A DNA stretch of 64,000 nt from an uncultured Eubacterium sp. (lineage in GTDB: Bacteria > Bacillota > Clostridia > Oscillospirales > Acutalibacteraceae), in NCBI RefSeq assembly GCF_934561735.1, contig NZ_CAKTGT010000005.1, positions 1 through 64,000 of the forward strand, in the 5' to 3' direction. Within the stretch, counting starts at the first letter, position 1. Each line of letters starts with the position of its first letter. The notes beneath the pieces were generated by a model, which did no database searches, was not told the origin of the DNA, and worked only from the letters and a program-made list of their open reading frames with translations. Shown here piece by piece: positions 40,714 to 48,650 of the stretch. Both the position numbers and the translations under genes were made by a program.

Positions 40714-42786
40714 TTATTTTATCGACATAACGGCTTGAAAGGCTGATTCGGTAGCATTTGCGATTCTGCCGACCTTTACGCTGTCGCCGATATTAATAAC
40801 ATTATATTTTGTGCTGTCCTTAATTTGCTCATAAAGTGCATTGTCAGGACGGCAACCCATTGAAAGAACAACAAAATCAACATCAAGTTTAATCTTGTCA
40901 CCGTTCTTTGTGCTCTCTGCTGTCAAGCCGTCTGCTGTAATTTCAAGCAATTTTGTTGACGGCATAAATACTGTGCCTGCCTCTTTGAGTTTTGGCAAAG
41001 CGTCATCAAGCTGTTGAAAATATGCACCCGGTGCAATGGTATCTGCCATTTCAAGAATGGTAACTTTATTACCCATCTCGCATAAAAGCTCCGAAGTTTC
41101 AAGTCCGGTCATACCCGAACCGATAACGGCAACCTTTTTATTTTCAAGTTTAATTGAGCCGTTAAGAATTTCCGTAACAGTGCTGACATTATCGCCTGCA
41201 AAAGCCTTTGGAAAGACTGCATTTGCACCTGTTGCATTGATAACAAAATCAGGTGAAGCATCATCAAGCAATTCTTTTGTAACAGTTGTATTAAACTCAA
41301 ATTTTACGCCATTGTTCTTTGCATTGGTGTACAAATCATCAACGCACCAATGGAGTTTTTCCTTATGAGGCGGCTTATCGGCAAGATTTATTTGACCGCC
41401 GACAGCACTTTCTTTTTCGTACACGGTAACATCAAAGCCTCGTCTTGAAAGAAGTTCTGCAGCGGTAAGACCTGCCACACCGGAGCCGACAACAGCAACC
41501 TTCCTACCATTGCCGTTCTTTTCAAGTTCAAGAGAATCTCTGCCGATAAACGGATTAACCGAACATCTGCCGTGTGTATATTCATATGCGTTGTTTTCCA
41601 TACTTTCAAAGCAGTACAGACAGCATACGCAACGCTTAATTGTATCTTCCTTGCCCTCTTTAACCTTATTAACCCAATGAGGGTCTGCAAGAAGCGGTCT
41701 GCCAAGAGAAATGAAATCCTGAATGCCATCCTCTAATTGCTGTTCTGCCTGTTCGGGAGAACGGATAAGGTTTGCTGCGATAACAGGAATGTCGACAACC
41801 TTTTTAACCTCTTCGGCAAGATACTTTCTCCAGCCGAGCGGGAATGTTGTCGGTTCAAGCCAATAATTGAATGTATCATAAGCTGCAGATGAAACATCAA
41901 TAGCGTCAATACCTTTATCATTAAGTGCCTTGGCAATTTTAAGTCCTTCCTGCAAATCGTAGCCTTTGCCCGGTTGACCGATTTTTGCATACATCTCATC
42001 AACCGAAAGACGAACAACAAGAGGAAAATCTTTGCCGCATGCAAGTCTTATTCCGTCAATAATTTCGTTGAGAAATCTCATTCTGTTTTCAAGCGAACCG
42101 CCGTATTCATCATTTCTGTGATTGGTGTTAGGCGACAAAAATTGCTGAATAAGATAACCGTGAGCTGCGTGAAGTTCAACACCGTCACAGCCTGCCTTTT
42201 GTGCTCTTACAGCACCTTGAACAAATTGGCGAACAAGTTTTTTGATACCTGTTTTTGTAAGGCCTCTGTTTACACTGTCAGCCATTTTTGACTTTTCGCA
42301 TTTTGATGGAGCAACAGTGCGAGGAACAATGTCCTTATCCTGAAGTTTCTTTCCCGGGGGAATAATTGCACCGGTAAGAAGTTTGGCATATGCCTTGCCC
42401 ATAATTTTATCGCAAGCAACAGAAAGCGGAACTGTGCCCATCATAAGTCCGAGATTTTGTCTGCCCGGATGGTGAAGCTCAACAAAAATTTTTGCACCGT
42501 AGGAATGAATACGGTCAACCATATTCTTGAGCGGTGCAATTTGTGAATCATGAGTAAGTGCCATTTGACCGAAAGATGAAGCACCCGTAACATCATTGAT
42601 GCGGGTAATCTCGGTAATAATAAGACCGACACCTCCTTTGGCACGCTCAACATAGTGATCTGCCATAATATCTGTAACCTTGCCGTCAAACTGACCGAAG
42701 CCCATACACATAGGTGCCATTACAACTCTGTTTTTAATTTCCGTCTTGCCTATTTTCATAGGTGAAAACAGCATATTGTATTCCAT
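40714..42786 (-). CDS. NADH:flavin oxidoreductase / 2,4-dienoyl-CoA reductase-type enzyme
   Basis: The 690-residue protein has an Old Yellow Enzyme barrel (about 1-370; MAPMCMGFG, VELHHPGRQ, HAAHGYLIQQFLSP), a 4Fe-4S Cys cluster region (CVCCLYCFES...RCSVNP), and FAD- and NAD(P)-binding domains (VVGSGVAGLTAAELL and VIGSGMTGLETSELL). This is the FadH/BaiCD-type layout, which reduces conjugated C=C bonds in acyl-CoAs, steroids or other enones. The substrate cannot be named. It precedes lacZ in one operon. Confidence 0.9.
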   Translation of the reverse strand: MEYNMLFSPMKIGKTEIKNRVVMAPMCMGFGQFDGKVTDIMADHYVERAKGGVGLIITEITRINDVTGASSFGQMALTHDSQIAPLKNMVDRIHSYGAKIFVELHHPGRQNLGLMMGTVPLSVACDKIMGKAYAKLLTGAIIPPGKKLQDKDIVPRTVAPSKCEKSKMADSVNRGLTKTGIKKLVRQFVQGAVRAQKAGCDGVELHAAHGYLIQQFLSPNTNHRNDEYGGSLENRMRFLNEIIDGIRLACGKDFPLVVRLSVDEMYAKIGQPGKGYDLQEGLKIAKALNDKGIDAIDVSSAAYDTFNYWLEPTTFPLGWRKYLAEEVKKVVDIPVIAANLIRSPEQAEQQLEDGIQDFISLGRPLLADPHWVNKVKEGKEDTIKRCVCCLYCFESMENNAYEYTHGRCSVNPFIGRDSLELEKNGNGRKVAVVGSGVAGLTAAELLSRRGFDVTVYEKESAVGGQINLADKPPHKEKLHWCVDDLYTNAKNNGVKFEFNTTVTKELLDDASPDFVINATGANAVFPKAFAGDNVSTVTEILNGSIKLENKKVAVIGSGMTGLETSELLCEMGNKVTILEMADTIAPGAYFQQLDDALPKLKEAGTVFMPSTKLLEITADGLTAESTKNGDKIKLDVDFVVLSMGCRPDNALYEQIKDSTKYNVINIGDSVKVGRIANATESAFQAVMSIK

Positions 42787-42802
42787 AAATACTCCTTATC
42801 AT

Positions 42803-42828
42803 AAGGCTTGCCGTAAAAGGCAAGCCTA
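42803..42828. terminator. Hairpin before the OYE gene, possible attenuator
   Basis: AGGCTTGCC pairs with GGCAAGCCT around GTAAAAG-type loop sequence, a perfect 9-bp stem without a strong T-run on either side. It lies between the small membrane protein gene and the OYE reductase gene. Confidence 0.5.
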
Positions 42829-42839
42829 TAAGTCAATTA

Positions 42840-43460
42840 TTATTCTTGTTTTTTGGCTTTTTTCTCGGATTCCTTAATCAATTTTTGTTCCTGATAGCTT
42901 GCACTGTACTTTCTGTCTTGCTTTATTCTTGTCAAAAGTATAATAAGCCAAATAAGAAGTGCAATAATTGCGGCACAAACCACAATAATACATGTAAGGA
43001 ACACGCCCTTAAGTACTTTCAAATTATTCATACCTTGTATAAAGAAACCTACAAGCGGATACATGGTATTAGCATTTCCGACGTATATACCATCAGCGGC
43101 AACCATCTTTTCGCCGTCTTTTGTATAATAATAAACACGATACTGTTCTACCGGTGAATCTGTGTCGGCATTGTAATCATCATTAACTTCAATGTAAAAA
43201 TCAATTTTTGTACCGTTATCGTTGCCTGTGATTTTTTTAGGGAGAGCTTTTACTACTGCTTCCGTATAAAGTCTTGACTGAAGCTTGTAAACATTAACCT
43301 GTCCGTCCTTTGCATCATAAGGCTTTGCACTGAAAACAACAAATCCAAACGATGAAATTGCAAGTAACACGGCAAGAATAACCGAAACAACAGCTACGCT
43401 TGTAACCGATACCTTAGAACCGGGAATTAATTTTTTTTGCTTATTATTTTTATTAGCCAT
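42840..43460 (-). CDS. Two-helix membrane protein of unknown function
   Basis: The 206-residue protein has a basic N-terminus (KNNKQKK), a first membrane helix (about 19-42), an extracytoplasmic polar domain (about 43-145) with VYKLQSRLYTEAVVKALPKK and a beta-rich DFYIEVNDDY segment, a second helix (about 150-175), and a charged cytoplasmic tail. The layout suggests a surface-exposed sensor or a structural subunit; no family recognised. The start at 43460 follows AGAGG. It is 22 bases downstream of the zinc-ribbon protein gene, so probably in one operon. Confidence 0.7.
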   Translation of the reverse strand: MANKNNKQKKLIPGSKVSVTSVAVVSVILAVLLAISSFGFVVFSAKPYDAKDGQVNVYKLQSRLYTEAVVKALPKKITGNDNGTKIDFYIEVNDDYNADTDSPVEQYRVYYYTKDGEKMVAADGIYVGNANTMYPLVGFFIQGMNNLKVLKGVFLTCIIVVCAAIIALLIWLIILLTRIKQDRKYSASYQEQKLIKESEKKAKKQE

Positions 43461-43482
43461 TTTTATTACCTCTTGAACAAAC

Positions 43483-44403
43483 TTATTTTTTCTTTTTTGC
43501 TTCTCTTGCGGCAAGCTTTGCTTTTGCCTCCGCTACAAGTTTGGCTTGTTCTTCTTTTTCTTTCTTTTCGGCTTCTTCTCTTTCAACTTCTTTTTTAAGA
43601 GCCTCTTCGTATTCCTTTTGTTCCTTTGCAGCCTTGCGTGCAAGTCTTTCACTTTCGAGCTCGTCATCTGTTTTTGACGGAGCCTTTGAAACCGCCGCAT
43701 TGATACCTACAGCAACAAGAAGAAGTGCAAGTGCTGCATAAAATCCCCAAGCTACGCCGCCTGTTGCATTGTATACGGGAAAACTGCCGAAGTTTATTCC
43801 GAGTTCACTCGGAGCGGCTTTTATACCTAATGTAAAGCAAACGGCACTGCCTATTGCAGACAAAACACTCAAGCATTCAAAAACCGTAAGTGCCTTTGTT
43901 TTGAAGTGCTTGGCGAGTATAAATATAAGGAAAAACGCAATAACGGCAAAAAGCAACGACAAAACCATTAAAAGTGCCGAATACATTGTAAAGCTAAGCG
44001 TACCGGAAAAGCTCTCATAACTCATATTGGTTGTATACAAGCTCATATTTCCGAAGAAATCTTTAAACAAATCTATGAGAGATCTGTTACAGGTCATACC
44101 AAAAAGGTCAAGACCCACGCTGTCGGCATCGCTTTTAATTGTTGCCCACGGCAAAATAAACCCTATTGCCGGCAAAACCGACAAAACAATTCTTGCAATT
44201 CTGAGTTTTGTACCCCAGATTGAATATGCTATTCTGTTGAGTCCGCGGTAAAATGAAGCGAACTTACGCTCTGCCAATTCATTATCGGCTTCAAGCCTTT
44301 CCTCCCAATTAAAATTAGGAATACTTACGCCGCAGTTCGAACACTCGGCTTTTACATCGTACCAATGCAGTTTTTTACCGCAATTAGGACATGAACTTGC
44401 CAT
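43483..44403 (-). CDS. Zinc-ribbon multi-pass membrane protein with a charged coiled-coil tail
   Basis: The 306-residue protein begins with a double CxxC zinc ribbon (SCPNCGKKLHWYDVKAECSN plus CG), then about five membrane helices between residues 70 and 240, and ends in a Lys/Glu-rich predicted coiled coil (about 245-306). Zinc-ribbon plus TM proteins are frequent in gut Clostridia but have no known role. It has its own promoter and shares a divergent region with the transporter gene. Confidence 0.72.
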   Translation of the reverse strand: MASSCPNCGKKLHWYDVKAECSNCGVSIPNFNWEERLEADNELAERKFASFYRGLNRIAYSIWGTKLRIARIVLSVLPAIGFILPWATIKSDADSVGLDLFGMTCNRSLIDLFKDFFGNMSLYTTNMSYESFSGTLSFTMYSALLMVLSLLFAVIAFFLIFILAKHFKTKALTVFECLSVLSAIGSAVCFTLGIKAAPSELGINFGSFPVYNATGGVAWGFYAALALLLVAVGINAAVSKAPSKTDDELESERLARKAAKEQKEYEEALKKEVEREEAEKKEKEEQAKLVAEAKAKLAAREAKKKK

Positions 44404-44438
44404 ATTTGCACCTCTGATTTTATTTAATATTCTTATAT

Positions 44439-44467
44439 ATAATATAATTTTTTATAGCGAATGTCAA
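44439..44467 (-). promoter_or_regulatory. Promoter of the zinc-ribbon membrane protein gene
   Basis: On the minus strand TTGACA (44462-44467), 17 bases, TATTAT (44439-44444). Confidence 0.7.
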
Positions 44468-44558
44468 CAAATATCGGGTAACATTTGTTTAAAAATTTGT
44501 AAAATCTAAATCAAGTAAAAAAGTATTGAATTTGATGTACATATATGTTAAGATTGTA

Positions 44559-44564
44559 TATAAT
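44559..44564 (+). promoter_or_regulatory. -10 box of the transporter promoter
   Basis: TATAAT 25 bases before the TTG start. No good -35 at 17 bases; TTGATG at 44532 is 21 bases away, so an activator may be needed. Confidence 0.45.
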
Positions 44565-44588
44565 GTTTAAAAGAAATGAGGGAATACA

Positions 44589-46121
44589 TTGGCAGAATCA
44601 GTATCCATTGATGAAATCACAATGAGCCAAGAAGAACTCGACAAGCTTGCCTACACAAAAAAGCGATATCTTACACCTAAAGAAATCGCTGCGTATGTGC
44701 TTGTAAACTTCGGGCAGAAAAACTTAAGCCAGTTTGTAGACGCATTTAAAGAATTCTTTATGATTCAATTTTTAAAGCTTAATACAACGGCATACGCAAA
44801 CATCAACCTTTTTGCATCCATCTATGATGCACTTGACGACACAATCTCGGGTCTTATCATTGACAGAACAAGAACCCGTTGGGGACGAATAAAGCCGTTT
44901 TTCATACTTCCGCTTCCTTTGTGGGTAATCGGCGGATATATGATGTTCTCCGCTCCCGATATAAATAACAAAGGCAAAGTCGCATGGGCGGCAATTGCCA
45001 TTGTAATTTACGGACTCGGTATGAGTTACTTCGGTGCATGGGGTCTTATGATATACAACATCACTCCTAACACCGACGAGCGTGACAACCTCATTACAAT
45101 CACAAAGTTCTTTGAACTTTTCGGAACATGGATTCCGTCACTTGTACCCGTACTTGTAACATTGCTCCCTAAAATCAGCAGCAACATCTCAATGCAAAGT
45201 GTTTACAGCGGATTTGCAAGATTTATGCTTATTCTTTCGGCAGGATTTGCAGTTTTCGGTTGTTTCAATATGAGAGAGCGTGTTCCTCTTATGAGCCGTG
45301 AGGAAATGAAAGAAACATCCATCCTTGAATCCCTCAAAAATATCATTACAAACAGACCGCTCATTGCGGTTATCCTTGCAAACTTCTTTAACTCATTTAA
45401 AGCAGTCGGCGGTTCATCAGAATCATACTTTTGGCTTAACAACACGGGTTCTCTTATGAACCAAACAATTTGCGGCCTTTTTACAGGTATTCCCAACTAC
45501 ATAATGGTTCCGCTTGCAGCAAAGATGGTAAAGAAATGGGGTGCCCGTGCAACATCAATCATTGCCGGTTTGTTTGGATTTGTTGCTTATATGACAGTAT
45601 TCTTTATCGGCTATCATCCGTTTGGACAAACATTTGCCGACCACAAGATATTCAACCTTATTTGGGTTATCTTCGGTCTTACAATTTGCGGTCTTCCAAA
45701 CAAGATTCTTAATGTATCGGGTCAAATCGTTACAGCAGAGGCTCTTGACTATATGGAATGGAAACACGGCCTCAGAAACGAAGCACTCGTTACAACTGTT
45801 CAGGGTTACTTCGGTAAGCTTGCAACTTCTGTTACGGGCTGGCTCTCGGGTATGGTACTTACATGGATTAACTATATACCTCTTACCGACTCGGTAGGTA
45901 ATGCTATTCCGCAAACAGACCCTAAGATGCTTAACGGTATTTGGGCAGTATTCTGTATCCTCCCTGCTCTTGCAAGAGGACTTTACGGCATATGCTTCAT
46001 CCTTTATCCAATCCACGGCAAAGTTCAGCAACAGATGATTGTTGAACTTGCAGACAAGCGTGCTGAAAGAATTGCGGAACAAGAAGCAATCAACCACGCT
46101 GCAGCAGAAAACAACGATTAA
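44589..46121 (+). CDS. GPH-type sugar:cation symporter (MFS superfamily)
   Basis: The 510-residue protein has about 12 membrane helices and GPH-family features: NLFASIYDALDDTISGLIID with the following RTRTRWGRIKPF, the hallmark Asp-rich/Arg-rich loop after helix 2, and GLRNEALVTTVQGYFGKLA in the second half. GPH members import galactosides, pentosides or glucuronides with H+ or Na+. Start is a TTG at 44589, eight bases after GAGGG; an alternative ATG is 12 codons later. The lacZ operon lies nearby on the other strand, which suggests a galactoside substrate. Confidence 0.87.
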   Translation: MAESVSIDEITMSQEELDKLAYTKKRYLTPKEIAAYVLVNFGQKNLSQFVDAFKEFFMIQFLKLNTTAYANINLFASIYDALDDTISGLIIDRTRTRWGRIKPFFILPLPLWVIGGYMMFSAPDINNKGKVAWAAIAIVIYGLGMSYFGAWGLMIYNITPNTDERDNLITITKFFELFGTWIPSLVPVLVTLLPKISSNISMQSVYSGFARFMLILSAGFAVFGCFNMRERVPLMSREEMKETSILESLKNIITNRPLIAVILANFFNSFKAVGGSSESYFWLNNTGSLMNQTICGLFTGIPNYIMVPLAAKMVKKWGARATSIIAGLFGFVAYMTVFFIGYHPFGQTFADHKIFNLIWVIFGLTICGLPNKILNVSGQIVTAEALDYMEWKHGLRNEALVTTVQGYFGKLATSVTGWLSGMVLTWINYIPLTDSVGNAIPQTDPKMLNGIWAVFCILPALARGLYGICFILYPIHGKVQQQMIVELADKRAERIAEQEAINHAAAENND

Positions 46122-46234
46122 TTTAACAATCAAATTCGACACGCTATAGGCTGTTGAGAAAGGTTCTGAATTTCGTTTTCTTGCGAAGAAAGATGTACGA
46201 TGGTACCTCGACTGAGCAAAAAACGAAAAACGCC
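46122..46234. other. Non-coding stretch after the transporter gene, possible interspersed repeat
   Basis: About 110 bases without a gene. It has a small TTTCTT-GCG-AAGAAA hairpin (around 46174-46188), and the minus strand gives an open but non-homologous frame. Composition differs from neighbouring spacers. Confidence 0.35.
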
Positions 46235-46273
46235 AAAAGTGCCGCAAACTCGATGTTTGCGGCACTTTTCTTT
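46235..46273 (+). terminator. Terminator of the transporter gene
   Basis: AAAAGTGCCGCAAAC (46235-46249) pairs perfectly over 15 bp with GTTTGCGGCACTTTT (46255-46269) around TCGAT. Confidence 0.92.
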
Positions 46274-46296
46274 AAATAGTATTATTAAATTAATAT

Positions 46297-46397
46297 TATT
46301 CCGGGATAGGCAAGCCGGTCTCACCTGCCGGTTCGGTCGGTGCTTCTGCATTAAAATGCAGAGGTCTCCACAGGAGACCCGCACCCCCTACTTAAGG
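46297..46397. repeat. Palindrome-rich element, copy A of a putative interspersed repeat
   Basis: On the minus strand it reads GTAGGGGGTGCGGGTCTCC, the hairpin GGTCTC-CACA-GGAGACC, the hairpin CTGCATT-AAA-ATGCAG, and ends GGCTTGCCTATCCCGG. The start and end words recur at 60.56-60.60 kb. No coding potential was recognised. Confidence 0.5.
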
Positions 46398-46445
46398 TGT
46401 GTTAATATAATTTTGGCGTGGTTCAGTGGCTTTATCGACAGTCTG

Positions 46446-46479
46446 AACCTGACTTGAGAATTAAGTCAGGTTTTATTAT
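46446..46479 (+). terminator. Terminator-like hairpin facing plus, near the pdxT end
   Basis: AACCTGACTT (46446-46455) pairs with AAGTCAGGTT (46463-46472), followed on plus by TTATTA. It lies more than 170 bases past the transporter terminator, hinting at some plus-strand transcript in between. Confidence 0.55.
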
Positions 46480-46481
46480 GC

Positions 46482-47051
46482 CTATTTAGTTTTAACCATA
46501 TCAACAAAATACCTGTGAACCGAAAGGTCATCGGTTAGTTCGGGATGAAAAGCCGTTACAAGAAAATTGCCCTGTCTTGCGGCAACCGTTTTACCGTCAA
46601 CCTCGGCAAGAATGTCCACACCATCCTCGGCACAGCTGATATACGGTGCACGGATAAATACCATAGGAATTTTATCCAAACCTTTAAACTCTCCCACAGT
46701 ATCAAAACTTCCGAGTTGTCTGCCATAGGCATTGCGTTTTGCAGTACAATCAACCAGCTTCAAACCGTTGCAACGAGGGTCGCCTGTTTCCTTTGACATA
46801 AGGATAAGACCGGCACAGGTGCCGAAAACAGGCATACCGCCTTTTGCATAATCAAGTATTTTTTCACGCATACCGAGGTCATCGAGAAGCTTACTCATAA
46901 CGGTACTTTCTCCGCCGGGAATAATCAAGCCGTCGGGTTTTTCGTCCAAATCCCTAAGCTGACGAATTTCATACGCTTCCACGCCGAGTTCTTCAAGTTT
47001 CTTGATATGTTCTTCAAATGCTCCCTGTAAAGCAAGAACTCCGATTTTCAT
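46482..47051 (-). CDS. pdxT: Pyridoxal 5'-phosphate synthase glutaminase subunit PdxT
   Basis: The 189-residue class I glutaminase releases ammonia for PLP synthesis by PdxS. Seen are IGVLALQGAFEEH, IIPGGEST, the nucleophile Cys in GTCAGL, and the His/Glu pair in FHPEL. It is 14 bases downstream of pdxS, and the two proteins form the 24-subunit PLP synthase. Confidence 0.97.
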   Translation of the reverse strand: MKIGVLALQGAFEEHIKKLEELGVEAYEIRQLRDLDEKPDGLIIPGGESTVMSKLLDDLGMREKILDYAKGGMPVFGTCAGLILMSKETGDPRCNGLKLVDCTAKRNAYGRQLGSFDTVGEFKGLDKIPMVFIRAPYISCAEDGVDILAEVDGKTVAARQGNFLVTAFHPELTDDLSVHRYFVDMVKTK

Positions 47052-47065
47052 AATTTTACGAAGGA

Positions 47066-47938
47066 TTACTGTCCTCTTTCCTCCATAATAATTTTGATTT
47101 CGCTTTCGTTAATGCCTACCATGGCACCGCCCAAATCTTCACTGAGTTCTGCGAGAATTTGAGGGTCGTTATAATTGGTTACAGCCTTTACGATAGCTGC
47201 GGCTCTCTTTTCCGGATTGCCCGATTTGAAAATACCCGAACCTACAAATACGCCCTCTGCACCTAATTGCATCATAAGTGCGGCATCGGCAGGAGTTGCA
47301 ACACCGCCTGCGGCGAAGTTTACAACAGGAAGTTTGCCGTTTTCGTGAACATAATTGATAAGTTCAACAGGAACTCTGTATTCCTTTGCAGCTTCAAAAA
47401 GTTCGTCCTTACGAAGTGACTGAACACGACGCATTTCCGCATTAATCTTTCTCATATGTCTGACAGCCTGAACAACATCACCTGTTCCCGGTTCACCCTT
47501 TGTTCTGATCATAGACGCTCCCTCGGCAATTCTGCGAAGTGCTTCGCCCAAATCTCTTGCACCGCATACAAAAGGAACATCAAATTCGGTTTTGTCAATA
47601 TGATAAAGGTCATCTGCAGGCGACAAAACCTCGCTCTCGTCGATATAATCTATCTCAATAGCTTGCAAAATCTGTGCTTCGGCAATATGACCGATACGGC
47701 ACTTAGCCATAACGGGAATGGAAACTGCCTCTTGAATACCCTTAATCATCTTTGGGTCGCTCATTCTTGATACACCGCCTGCGGCACGAATATCGGCAGG
47801 AATTCTTTCAAGAGCCATAACGGCACAAGCACCTGCCTGTTCTGCGATTTTTGCCTGCTCCGGCGTGGTAACATCCATAATTACGCCGCCCTTAAGCATT
47901 TGTGCAAGATTTTTATTCAATTCATATCTGTTACTCAT
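47066..47938 (-). CDS. pdxS: Pyridoxal 5'-phosphate synthase subunit PdxS
   Basis: The 290-residue TIM-barrel enzyme makes PLP from ribose 5-phosphate, glyceraldehyde 3-phosphate and ammonia. Seen are QMLKGGVIMDV, ARIGHIAEA-like KCRIGHIAEAQIL, YIDESEVLSPAD, RTKGEPGTGDVVQAVRHMR and VNFAAGGVATPADAALMM with the catalytic lysines. The start at 47938 follows AGAGG; 14 upstream in-frame codons are dropped because they overlap the operator. A promoter with a palindromic site precedes it. Confidence 0.98.
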   Translation of the reverse strand: MSNRYELNKNLAQMLKGGVIMDVTTPEQAKIAEQAGACAVMALERIPADIRAAGGVSRMSDPKMIKGIQEAVSIPVMAKCRIGHIAEAQILQAIEIDYIDESEVLSPADDLYHIDKTEFDVPFVCGARDLGEALRRIAEGASMIRTKGEPGTGDVVQAVRHMRKINAEMRRVQSLRKDELFEAAKEYRVPVELINYVHENGKLPVVNFAAGGVATPADAALMMQLGAEGVFVGSGIFKSGNPEKRAAAIVKAVTNYNDPQILAELSEDLGGAMVGINESEIKIIMEERGQ

Positions 47939-47963
47939 TTTTATTACCTCTGAAAAATTATTC

Positions 47964-47977
47964 TTTGTTCGAACAAA
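47964..47977. promoter_or_regulatory. Palindromic operator in the pdxS leader
   Basis: TTTGTTCGAACAAA, a perfect 14-bp palindrome located about 4 bases after the -10 box, at the expected transcription start; a repressor there would block pdxST expression. Confidence 0.65.
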
Positions 47978-47980
47978 CAC

Positions 47981-48009
47981 ATTGTAGCATTATGTTGTAC
48001 ACTAAACAA
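47981..48009 (-). promoter_or_regulatory. pdxST promoter
   Basis: On the minus strand TTGTTT (48004-48009), 17 bases, TACAAT (47981-47986). Confidence 0.6.
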
Positions 48010-48023
48010 TATTCAAAAATAAT

Positions 48024-48055
48024 AAAAAAATAAGGTACAGATTATTCTGTACCTT
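48024..48055 (-). terminator. Terminator after rqcP
   Basis: AAGGTACAG pairs with CTGTACCTT around a six-base loop, followed on minus by TTATTTTTTTTATT. The stem begins within the rqcP stop codon. Confidence 0.9.
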
Positions 48056-48293
48056 ACAAAGCCTTATACATTTTCAATGCATCTTCTTTGAGTGCATGCT
48101 CAAGAACCTCAAGAACTTCGTACTCACGCTCATTTGAGCCGAGCGACACCTTTATGATATCGCCAACCTTAACATCATACGATGCTCTTGCCACCTTGCC
48201 GTTAACCTCTACTCTGCCGGCATCGCAAGCCTCGTTGGCAACGGTTCTGCGTTTTATAATACGAGATACTTTTAAATACTTATCAAGTCGCAT
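48054..48293 (-). CDS. rqcP: S4-domain RNA-binding protein RqcP (YabO/HslR family)
   Basis: The 79-residue protein is a single S4 domain (MRLDKYLKVSRIIKRRTVANEAC, GRVEVNGKVARASYDVKVGD). In Bacillus, RqcP binds the 50S subunit at helix 69 and helps RqcH add Ala tails in ribosome quality control. Start behind AAAGGAG. The order mazG-hup-rqcP matches the conserved Firmicutes cluster. Confidence 0.93.
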   Translation of the reverse strand: MRLDKYLKVSRIIKRRTVANEACDAGRVEVNGKVARASYDVKVGDIIKVSLGSNEREYEVLEVLEHALKEDALKMYKAL

Positions 48294-48305
48294 AACTTCT
48301 CCTTT

Positions 48306-48337
48306 AAATAAAACAAGGTGTCCCGAAAGACACCTTG
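48306..48337 (-). terminator. Terminator or attenuator between hup and rqcP
   Basis: CAAGGTGTC pairs with GACACCTTG around a six-base loop, followed on minus by TTTTATTT. It would give much more hup than rqcP transcript. Confidence 0.8.
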
Positions 48338-48354
48338 AATTTTATTGCAAATAA

Positions 48355-48630
48355 TTAAGCGTTAACTGCGTCCTTAAGTGCCTTACCTGCCTTGAAGCTT
48401 GGAGCCTTTGATGCAGGGATTTCAATCTTAGCCTTTGTTTGTGGGTTGAGGCCTGTACGAGCTGCTCTTTCCTTAACTGCAAATGTGCCGAAACCAACGA
48501 GAGCTACCTTGTCGCCTTCTGCAAGAGCTGCTGTAATAGCATCAAATGTTGCTGCTACTGCTGCTTCTGCGTCCTTCTTTGATAATTCTGCCTTTGCAGC
48601 TACAGCTGCAACCAATTCAGTTTTGTTCAT
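48355..48630 (-). CDS. hup: DNA-binding protein HU
   Basis: The 91-residue histone-like protein has the HU fold: MNKTELVAAVAAKAELSKKD helix pair, VALVGFGTFAVKERAARTG and NPQTKAKIEIPASKAPSFKAG with the DNA-intercalating Pro in the beta arm. It binds and bends DNA non-specifically as a dimer. A strong GGAGG precedes the start, and the terminator that follows suggests high expression. Confidence 0.98.
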   Translation of the reverse strand: MNKTELVAAVAAKAELSKKDAEAAVAATFDAITAALAEGDKVALVGFGTFAVKERAARTGLNPQTKAKIEIPASKAPSFKAGKALKDAVNA

Positions 48631-48650
48631 AATAAATCCTCCATTACCGA

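Noticed and set aside
45555..46265. Minus-strand open frame of 236 codons
   Set aside because: Antisense to the transporter gene, which has clear GPH motifs; the translation is Cys/Lys/Arg-rich with no domain.
46420..46475. tRNA-like stretch with GGTTCAGTGG
   Set aside because: No acceptor stem, anticodon arm or T-arm can be formed around it; the only solid structure is the terminator-like stem at 46446-46472.
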